This document shows positions 55,951-64,000 of a stretch of 64,000 bases of DNA, in pieces. The DNA lies in assembly GCF_003597395.2 (NCBI RefSeq), contig NC_133770.1, positions 88,594,796-88,658,795 on the forward strand, read 5' to 3'. The notes beneath the pieces were generated by a model. It was not told where the DNA came from. It did no database searches and was given only the letters and a program-made list of their open reading frames with translations. Within the stretch, counting starts at the first letter, position 1. Each line of letters opens with the position of its first letter. A program made the translations under genes and the position numbers. The stretch is from Chelonoidis abingdonii. Lineage: Eukaryota; Chordata; Testudines; Testudinidae.

Positions 55951-56215
55951 GGAAAGAATCCTGTGGCACCTTATAGACTAACAGACGTTTTGGAGCATGA
56001 GCTACCGTGGGTGAATACCCACTTCATCGGATCCATGTAGTGGAAATTTCCAGGGGCAGGTATATATATGCAAGCAAGAAGCAAGCTAGAGGTAACGAGG
56101 TTATTCACCCATGAAAGCTCATGCTCCAAAATGTCTGTTAGTCTATAAGGTGCCACAGGATTCTTTGCTGCTTTTACATATCCAGACTAACACGGCTACC
56201 CCTCTGATACCTGAA
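55951..56215. mobile_element. Inverted pair of Penelope-like terminal fragments
   Basis: One arm runs on the - strand (55951-56040) and a second on the + strand (about 56088-56215). Both carry GTTAGTCTATAAGGTGCCAC, AGCTCATGCTCCAAAA and ACCCA(C/T)G-type segments. The + arm ends with AGACTAACACGGCTACCCCT. The 50-bp centre is unlike either. Confidence 0.65.
56001..56030 (-). ncRNA. Degenerate hammerhead-ribozyme core of a Penelope-like element
   Basis: On the - strand the motif reads CCGATGA, then GTGGGT-ATTC-ACCCAC forming a perfect 6-bp stem II, then GGTA. A hammerhead core is CUGANGA-stem II-GAAA. Penelope-like elements are known to carry such ribozymes in their terminal repeats. Two core boxes are mutated here, so cleavage is not expected. 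Confidence 0.5.
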
Positions 56216-56879
56216 GTTGGTTGGATGTATTCCAGGAGATTTCATCACATGACATAATCTTTAATTCCTGGAAGTCTCCAGGACAAACCTGAAGGTTTGG
56301 CAACCATAACACATAGGGAAGGGTATGGGCTTTAGAGACCAAGCTCCACGCCAACACTAAACTTCAAAACATTGTCTATGCAGCTGCTTTTAGAGGCCCA
56401 CTCACCTGAGTCTGGCAATGCAGGCTCTCAGATTTGCTCCCAGGGGCTCCAAACTGGTGAGTAGACATCCTCCTTTTTGCTTACACATGCTCACCCTCTA
56501 CCCCAGAGATCCACTCTGACTTCTAGTTTAATTCTTTTGGGGAAAACATGGTAGGAAGGCAAGGAACATGGTTTATAAGGGAATTTCTTAACCTGTTCTT
56601 AAAAAGCACTAGAGATTAACAGATTTTTGCAAAATAAAAGTCCTGAGATGCAGCTCCTGCTCCGCCCCTGTCTGCTTTCATCCATTCTGTGAGGTAGAGC
56701 AGGTCTTGTCAGTGTTTCAGGCTAGGCAGAGTCCTTCCTGCCTTCTCTCTCTTTTTCCAGCCCAATCTGCTTGCACATGGAGATGGAGGGCTCTGATTCA
56801 CAGAGAACCACTTCAATACAATCTCTCTTTTTGCAATGTGCTCCTCTGGCATGTTTGATCATTTTATGTCCTCATGTTA

Positions 56880-58460
56880 GAATCATAGAATCATAGGGTT
56901 GGGAGGGACCTCAGGAGGTCATCTAGTCCAACCCCCTGCTCAAAGCAGGACCTAATCCCCAACTAAATCATCCCCGCCAGGGCTTTGTCAAGCCTGACCT
57001 TAAATACCTCTAAGGAAAGAGATTCCACCACCTCCCTAGGTAACCCATTCCAGTGCTTCACCAGCCTCCCTAGTGAAAAAGTTTTTCCTAATATCCAACC
57101 TAAACCGCCCACTGCAACTTGAGACCATTGCTCCTGTGTCTGTCATCTGTACCACACTGAGACAATCTAGATCCATCCTCTTTGGAACCCCGCTTCAGGT
57201 AGTGGAAAGCAGCTATCAAATCCCCCCTCATTTCTCTCTTCGCAGATTAAACAATCCCAGTTCCCTCAGCTTCCCTCATAAGTCATGTGCTCCAGCCCCA
57301 CCTCATGCATTTTTGGTTGCTCCTAAGGCTAAGACTCTCCAATTTTTCCACATCCTTCTTGTAGTTGGCGGCCGAAAAACCTGGACACAGTACTCCAGAT
57401 GAGGCCCTCACCCAATGCCAGAATAGAGGGAATCACACGTCCCCCAGGTCGCTCGGGTCAATGCTCTTTAACTGTACAGCACCGCAAATGCCATTCACCT
57501 CTGGCAACAAGGCACAGCGGGTTGACTCAATATCCAGTTCTAAGGTGTTCACGGTAACCTGTAGGCGCCTTTTCTGCAGACTTCTGCCTACACTCCAAGT
57601 CCCTATTGTAGCAGTGCATGGATTTTCCTTCCTAAGTGCAGGATTGGCACTTGTCCTGATTGACTCAGATTTCTTTGGCCCAATACCTCTGATATTGTCA
57701 GCGTCTCTCTGGAATTCTCGTCCTGGAACCCCTCCAGCATATCTACCGCTCATCTCCAGTTTACAGTGTCATCTGGCAGATTGACTGAGGGTGCAATCCA
57801 CGCCATCCCGTCACAGCTCATAATTAAAAGATTATTAAACAAAACCACCCAGGGACTGAGTCCTTGGGGCAGCTCCTACGTTTCATACTGGCTGCCACAC
57901 TAGAATGGCAGCGACTGTGATCATTAGCGCATTGAGCTTGATGAGTCTACACCTTTCTATCCACCTATAGTCCATCATACCCGCCAGCCCATATCTCTTT
58001 AAACTTAGCTGGCAGAATACCGTGGAGACATATCAAAAACTTTGCCAAAAGTCAGAAAAACACATCCACTGCTTCTCCCCTCCTCCTCACAGAGCACAGT
58101 CATCTCATTATAGAAGCAGTTAGGTTACTACAGATGACTTGCCTTCGGTGAACTCCATGCTTGACTGTTCTCCTGGGGATGCACTTCCTCTCCTCAAAGT
58201 GCTTCAAAATTGACCCCTGCTCATTTGATTTCCAGGGACTATTCCCCTGTGTTATGCAACATGGCAAATAGGAGACACAGTCTTACCTTGTCTGCCATTA
58301 ATATTATTTTGTAAGCCTAATATTGCCCTCTTCACTCATCCTTGTGTCTCTCTAAACAGTCCCAGTCTCCTCAATGGGACACATTTTATACATGTCTCTA
58401 ATTAGTCTTTTACACCTGGCTTGAAAGGCACTTTCTACATTACTAAGAATATCCTTTTTG
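56880..58460 (-). mobile_element. CR1 LINE, 3' part with end of reverse transcriptase
   Basis: ATCATAGAATCATAGGGTTG then GGAGGGACCTCAGGAGGTCA opens a long reverse-oriented CR1. It contains CACAGTACTCCAGATGAGGC and CTGGCAGAATACCGTGGAGA and reaches the region coding the RT C-terminus (TGACTTGCCTTCGGTGAACT). Many indels; it is not active. It is the longest CR1 copy on this strand here. Confidence 0.9.
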
Positions 58461-58500
58461 AGAGAATAAGTGGAACCACAGAATCCAGTGAAGTTGAGTG

Positions 58501-59405
58501 TGTCATAAACAGATAGCTAGGGTTAAGTGTCTATTTCACTGCAAAGGCGGTACCACAACACCTGGACCAGAGGACCAATCAGAAACAGATTTTTCAAATC
58601 TCAAGGGAGGGAAACTCTGGTGTGTGGTCTTTCTCTCTCTGGGCCTCGGGCTCTGAGAGGTGACACTGTCTCTTTCCAAGCTTTCTAATTCTGTTTCCAG
58701 TGTAAAGTAAAAGTAGAAGACAATAGGTTTTTTTATATTGTTTTTGATATTACATGTGTGTAATTTCGCTGAATGTTTAAATTGTATTTCTTTTGATAAG
58801 CGCTGTTTATTCATTTTCTTTAAGCAAATACCCGTATATTTGTCAAACTTGATACAGAGAGATAATTTTTATGTCTCTTTTCTTTCTTTATATAAAGCTT
58901 CTTTTTAAAGACCTGTTGGATTTTTCCTAGTAAACCTCGCCAGGGAAATGGTGGGAGGAAGGAAACAGGGGGGAAGCGGACAATCGCTTTGTGTCAAGTT
59001 GCAAAGCTTACTTTTCAGGGACTGCTGAACTGAGGGTGAAGAAACTTGATCTTTCTGTTTTGCAAGGTCAAGGAACTGAAATAGCGGTGATCGCCCAGGC
59101 GTCATCCAGGGAGGGGAAGCCTGGAAAGGAAATAAAGAGGAGACAAGGGGAGGGAGTTATTTCCCTTTGTTGTAGACTCAGGGCATCTGAGTCTTGGGGT
59201 CTCCCAGGGAAGGTTTTGGGGAGACCAGAGTGCGCCAGACACTGGAATCTGGCTGGTGGCAGCGCTATCAGATCTTAGCTGGTAATTAAGCTTGGAGGTT
59301 TCATGCTAGCATCTTATTTTCTGAACTCTAAGGTTCAGATATGAGTAGGAAATCCCACCTACTAAGGTGAAATAGACATTAACCCTTAGCTATCTGTTTA
59401 TGACA
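58501..59405 (+). mobile_element. Solo LTR (TGTCATAA family), full length
   Basis: Begins TGTCATAAACAGATAGCTAG and ends TAGCTATCTGTTTATGACA, with flanking GAGTG (58496-58500) and GGGTG (59406-59410), a 4/5 duplication. 905 bp. A TATATAAAG near 58892 could be the promoter TATA box. The ends form an unusually long 19-bp inverted repeat. Confidence 0.72.
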
Positions 59406-59567
59406 GGGTGTAACATTGATTTTACATGTTAGTGTTTAGCCAACCAGTCCCCCACACCTCCATACTCTTTTCCTCTCTCTCTTTCCCTATGTGTGGTGTA
59501 GCCTCCTTATCTGTTTTTCAGACTGGAAGTTCTTCAGGCCAGGAGCTTTATTTTGTGTACAGATGCT

Positions 59568-59776
59568 CCCCGACTTACGCAACCATTCTGTTCCGGAATA
59601 CCTTGCATAACTGAATTTTGCGTAAGTTGGAAACATATACCTGACCATTGTATTCCCCCCCACCCCACCTCTGAAAAACAAAAACAAACAAAAAAAACCA
59701 CTCCTAGCTTATGGAACTTTTTCCGTAAGTGCGGATTTGCATAAGTCAGGTTTGCATAACCCAGGGGCGTGTCTGT
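59568..59776. mobile_element. Short TIR element (MITE)
   Basis: ACAGATGCTCCCCGACTTACGC at the left and GCATAACCCAGGGGCGTGTCTGT at the right pair imperfectly. Repeated TTACGCAA / TTGCATAAC words lie inside. Limits are approximate. Confidence 0.6.
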
Positions 59777-60132
59777 ATTGAACAGCACAGATCACTTTGT
59801 CAATGTTAAATAATAGTAATAAATGGTCTTGCTATATAAAGTGAAATTCTTTCTTTTCAGAATCTCACTTGAAATACATTTTCTGTTGTTTAGGATTTTT
59901 CTACTGAAATATCTAAGTCAAATAATAGCATGAGCTCTTAATAAACTGTTAGTCTCCAATCAAGTACCCAGAATTTGTTCTCTCTGGGCCCAATCCTGCT
60001 CAAAAATCAATTGGCGTTTTACCAATTACTTAACTGGAAACAAGAACAAGCAAATTTGTATTTTTTATTAGGAGCTCCTAACTTTGCTGTACAGTATCTA
60101 CTGCCCATGCATACTTAAGTCTTATTCCTTTA

Positions 60133-60401
60133 GGGCTAGTCTACACTGACAATGTTAAAGTGCTGCCGCAGCACTACTTTAACGTGATTTGTGAGGTTAT
60201 GGCAGAGCACTCTCCCGGTGCTCTAAAAAACCCACCTCCACGAGGGGCGAAGCTGCCAGCACTGGGAGCACAGCTCCCAGCACTGGTGCAGTCTACACTG
60301 GCACTTTATAGCACTGAAACTTGCTGCACTCAGGGGGGTGTTTTTTCACCCCCCTGAGCAAGAATGTTGCAATGCTATAAATTGTCAGTGTAGACAAGCC
60401 C
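60133..60401. mobile_element. Harbinger-like MITE
   Basis: Termini GGGCTAGTCTACACTGACAAT and ATTGTCAGTGTAGACAAGCCC are near-perfect inverted repeats; TTA duplications at 60130-60132 and 60402-60404. 269 bp. Confidence 0.9.
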
Positions 60402-61129
60402 TTAGATAATTATTGTAGTCCAGGCTGTAAAGCTGCTATAACATATTCTCATATGCAATGTCTGCTGTTTGTATAGTTTATAGCAAAGAAGACTATATAC
60501 ATAACTAATGTTAGCTTAGGGGATGCCAGAATGAAAGGATCTATTAATCTCTTTAAACATCAAAGGAAGCATTGCCGTGAAGCTTTGGCCTCATATAGCC
60601 TTGGATTGCTTCCCGTAGTGGTAGTAGTAGCCCATTCTTTCTTCTTGGTTTTAGACCTCTAGATGAGGCCTACATTTGGTATTTAGCAAGTTAATGTTAT
60701 GAGGACAGCCTTTTTAGCAGCGGTGGACCCTATGTTCCAGGCACTGCTAGCTTACTTTTTACACTCAGTTTTGCTCACTACCTAAGCAGTTTTTGGAGCT
60801 CTCTACTTTCCAGGTTATAGGATCATAACTGAAGACTAGTGACCAAAGTCTCACTATGTCCACCCCTTATTTAAACAGCTGTTGCCTTTATTTACATGCA
60901 TTTAAACCAATTACCAGCTGGTTTTAAAGTGGTTGTACCTTTCCTTTTAGGCAGGCTTGGCTTTAAAACTGCTTAAATTGAAAAGCATTGGTCCAAGATT
61001 CAAGTCTTTCTCTATTCAGTCAGAGTCCCATACACACACCTCTCATTACTGCTGTGGACTCAGGGACTAATTAGAGTAAGGGACTACTTAATGTGAGTAA
61101 GGATAGCAGAATCTTACCCTATGGAAATC

Positions 61130-61345
61130 ATAATAATTAATAGCTTCCATTTTTATACCGTACCTTTCATCTAAATCTCAAATTGCTTTCCAAACATTAA
61201 CAAATTAATTAAGTCTCTTACAATCCTTCTGAAACGGGTATAGTAATATCTATTTGACAGGCGATCATGCTGTGGTATAGAGCTGTGAAGTGATTTGTCT
61301 AAGACCACAAAGCGAGTCAGTACAGAGCTGAAAACAGGAACCAAG
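61130..61345 (+). repeat. L2/MIR-related tract
   Basis: A degraded form of the same body as 63100-63290 (CTTTCATCTAAATCTCAAAT.. GAAGTGATTTGTCTAAGACC). Confidence 0.5.
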
Positions 61346-62103
61346 GACAGCATTATTTTTTGACAGGCCTGTGAAATATTTTCCTGTGAGATAATACCAC
61401 CCTGTTTCCCCCCACCCCCACCCCCCCCACACACAAAGCAGTAGACCTTTGTCCCAACATGTCCCAGAATAATAGTAATTAAAAAATGAACTGACTTTTA
61501 TTAATTATCCCATTTTGCCTTAATGTGAATTGATAACAATCTCAGTTTTTAAAAATGTTTGTAGTGGGACTATGATAGAAAGGTTGAGGTTGTAGAATTT
61601 GGCCCATAGTGCTTTGGGATGAAAGGTGCTACAGATATTTATTATGAGTGGAATTTTCAAAAACACTTAGTGTTGGCCTCATTCGGCTTCTACTGAAGTC
61701 GATGGTAAAATTTACTCCAATGGGAACAAAGCCAGGTCAATGATGAATGTTTTTGAAAACCCCACCTTGTATGTTTCTTTTAGTGCCCAGCATGGGTCCT
61801 TTTCAAGCAGTGGTGATGTGATCTCAGCTCTCATGAGCTAACAATCTAAAAGGACAAAAAATAGACCAGGGGAAAGCAATAAAATGTACAAGCAAAAGGA
61901 TAAAAGTAAAGTCTGGCAAGCATCATTTTAGTTCAAATTTGGGGACAGGGAACTGATATGATTTCTCATATCTGTAATGACTTGTTTTTTAGAACATAAG
62001 CTTTTGCGGGTATTTATTCTGTCTGAGCAGTGCCAGATACAATGAGACCTCTAGGAGCTTTCACAATGTAAGTGGTAATGCTCGTTATTAGTTTTGTCTA
62101 TAT

Positions 62104-62497
62104 ACAGGGAGTCTCAAATTTCTGACAACAAAAATTACTACATGACCCCAGCAGAAGTAACTAAAGCCTGAGACCAGCTGAGTTCCCACTGCTCCAGGTT
62201 TTGTGGGGGCGGGGGCGCAAAGCCCGAGTCCCACCACCTTGTTTTGGGGGCCAAAGCCTCAGCCCCACTGCCCCTGGCTTGGGTGGCCAAAGCCTGGGGC
62301 TTCAGCCTCAAGCAGGGGACCTGTAACCTGAGCCCTGCACCCAGGGCTGAAGCCCTCGGGCTTTGGCTTTGACGCCCAGTAATGGGGCTCAGGCTTTGGC
62401 CCCGGGCCCCAGCAAGTTGAACACCAACCCTGGCAACCCCATTAAAACAGAATCATGACCCACTTTGTAGTCCCGACTCTCAGTTTGAGAACCATTG
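62104..62497. mobile_element. hAT MITE
   Basis: Starts ACAGGGAGTCTCAAATTTCTG and ends CTCAGTTTGAGAACCATTG. Flanks GTCTATAT (62096-62103) and GTCTATAA (62498-62505) match at 7 of 8. The middle is GC-rich with AAAGCC(T/C)..GGGGC repeats. Confidence 0.82.
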
Positions 62498-63099
62498 GTC
62501 TATAATGAACCAATGATTTAGGGCAAAAAAAAGGAACATTGTCACTTAGCAAGTGGTAGTTTCCTTTTCACCCTTTAAGACAGCGAAATACCAGCTTTCA
62601 GATCCTTATTATAATCCCAAACTTCAGGATATATCTTCTGAAACAAATACATTCTCTTCACTGCAGCAGAAAAAATAATAAACTGCAAAAACGTATTTTC
62701 TTGTTCTCTACCTAAGGTTGCTTTGTTTGGGTTGAAATCCCTGTGTTTTCAGTTTTAACACAGTGCCCTCAGAGTGGGAAATGGCAAGAAAAGTAACTAT
62801 ATAGAACCATTTTTTCCCCTCAAGAATATCTTGATTAAAAAGCATAGTGTGTTACCTCAAGTGTGTAAAACATTTTAGGCCTCTTGCAGCATGTTTCTTT
62901 ATTAATTTTTGATGTACTTCATTGTATTCACAATCCATTGACTACAACCAAATGTCAAACTTTAGGATTATTTTCTTCAGTGTACTTATGCTAATTCTTT
63001 CAAAATCTTTCAGACTGTACCCTTATTAATGAATTATTTTTAAGCTGGGCAATAGCAATATATGACAAACAAAGCTTGTAGAGTAATCATAATACTATG

Positions 63100-63295
63100 T
63101 AGCTTTTACATGGCACTTTTCATCTAGAAATCTCAAAATGTTTTACAAAGCTGGGGGAGAATAATTATTCTCATTTTACAGATGGAGACAAAAAAGGGCA
63201 CAAGGAGGTGAAGTCATTTACCCAAACTCCGAGTGAGTCATTGGCAGCATTGAGACTAGCAACCTGGTTTTTTGATTCCCAGACCTGTGTCCTCC
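63100..63295 (+). repeat. L2/MIR-related SINE
   Basis: CTCATTTTACAGATGGAGAC then AAGTCATTTACCCAA and GAGTGAGTCATTGGCAGCAT follow a CORE-SINE/L2 3' body. Confidence 0.65.
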
Positions 63296-63844
63296 CTTTT
63301 GGTCTATGTGGCCTCTATCTGTAAAAGCATTGAATCTGATTCTGTATTTACTCCCTCAGAGCAGTTTCAGAATCAAGCCAGTTGTTTGGAAAATGTCATT
63401 TTAATGTAACAGTTTTTCCATACAGGCATTAGATTACAGTATCTTTTTTGTGGTCCCTCATTTCTGACAGGAATCAGCTGCAATAAAAGTTGTGATACAT
63501 GTTCCCAAAAGTAAACTTTCACTGAAATAGAATCAGCATCTTTCCAGCATCAAAGCATCTGAAAAGCTCTGTTCATGGGCCTCTGCTGGAACATTTTCCC
63601 CAAAAATATTTAGTGATTATTTTTCTTTGCTGTACCAGAAAATATCAACAACCAAATATAACCCAACTTCTTTTCAATTCTAATTAAATTCTTTTGATTC
63701 ATTCTCAGTTTTTTCATAGTTAATTCTAAGGTTGCGAAACAGGCTTCCCAGGAGCCTAAATCACCTTTCAAAAGTGACTTATGCATATAGGAGCCTAAGG
63801 GCTTGTCTACATAGGAAGCTATTGTGAAATAAGGTAGTATGTGA

Positions 63845-64000
63845 GGCCTGGTCTACACTACACGTTTAAATCGATTTAAAGAGCGTCAAATCGATTTAAC
63901 GCTGTACCCGTCCACACTACAACGCCCTTTATATCGATATAAAGGGCTCTTTAAATCGATTTCTGTACTCCTCCCCGACCAGAGGAGTAGTGCTAAATTC
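63845..64000. mobile_element. Harbinger-like MITE, family B, cut by the window end
   Basis: GGCCTGGTCTACACTACACG after TGA (63842-63844), then ATCGATTTAA palindromes and CTGTACTCCTCCCCGACCAG, shared with 15078-15469 and 31550-33896. The right end lies outside. Confidence 0.85.

Larger units (their letters stand above)
51404..64000 (-). other. SUSD5 last intron (contents)
   Basis: No sushi or Link exon is recognisable on the - strand in this 12.6 kb. It holds CR1 fragments (53.05 and 56.88 kb), a hAT element (54.84 kb), Penelope-like arms (55.95 kb), a solo LTR (58.5 kb), MITEs (59.57, 60.13 and 63.85 kb), MIR/L2-like tracts (61.13 and 63.10 kb) and a hAT element (62.1 kb). The stretches 51.4-53.0 and 53.5-54.8 kb show nothing beyond short CATTGACTTC-type palindromes. 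Confidence 0.5.

Noticed and set aside
60133..60401. MITE hairpins as microRNA genes
   Set aside because: Strong hairpins arise from transposon inverted repeats; sequence alone gives no sign of a conserved mature arm.
51404..64000. Search for SUSD5 Link or sushi exons on the - strand
   Set aside because: No open segment had the four-cysteine sushi pattern with splice sites; the exons are presumed beyond the window.

Overview
The window is vertebrate genomic DNA, most probably from a turtle. It is repeat-rich and intron-rich. The repeats I recognise are families I associate with turtles: CR1 LINEs of several subfamilies, Harbinger-like MITEs ending GGCC..GTCTACACTA with 3-bp target duplications, hAT MITEs with 8-bp duplications, Penelope-like fragments, and solo LTRs beginning TGTCATAAAC. 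The species call rests on this repeat fauna and is inference; a crocodilian is the main alternative. There is no bacterial or viral gene organisation.

Two protein-coding genes are supported. CRTAP (cartilage-associated protein) lies on the + strand. All seven coding exons can be placed between 3430 and 39465 with canonical GT/AG sites and consistent phases, giving exactly 401 codons, the length of human CRTAP. SUSD5 (sushi domain containing 5) is on the - strand. Only its large terminal exon (50130-51403) is present, coding the mucin-like stalk, transmembrane helix and cytoplasmic tail. The Link and sushi exons must lie beyond 64000. The genes converge tail to tail with 10.7 kb between stop codons. 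As I recall it, human 3p22.3 has the same order and orientation (GLB1-TMPPE-CRTAP-SUSD5-FBXL2).

Layout. 1-2630: a stack of transposon debris (LTR copy split by a MITE, a 5S rRNA-like relic, a solo LTR, a second MITE). 2630-3430: CRTAP upstream region and GC-rich promoter. 3430-3894: exon 1, followed at once by a C-rich minisatellite to about 5460 that a hAT element has split. 5460-39405: introns 1-6 with exons 2-6 and many TEs, notably an LTR-element relic at 12.3-13.6 kb, a decayed sense CR1 at 25.0-27.0 kb, and a 2.35-kb foldback Harbinger element at 31.5-33.9 kb nested in a Penelope-like relic. 39406-50129: CRTAP last exon, probable long 3' UTR and the convergent intergene. 51404-64000: last intron of SUSD5, with hAT, Penelope-like, CR1, LTR and MITE copies.

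Biologically, CRTAP is the non-catalytic helper of prolyl 3-hydroxylase 1 and cyclophilin B in the ER, needed for collagen modification. SUSD5 is a predicted hyaluronan-binding (Link) membrane protein. Nothing in the sequence shows a functional link between them beyond conserved adjacency. I found no convincing novel gene system. The items most worth checking are the Penelope-like hammerhead ribozyme relics, the MITEs carrying an ATG plus splice-donor module, the foldback Harbinger with a broken Myb/SANT-like gene, and a 32-bp perfect palindrome centred on a CRE.
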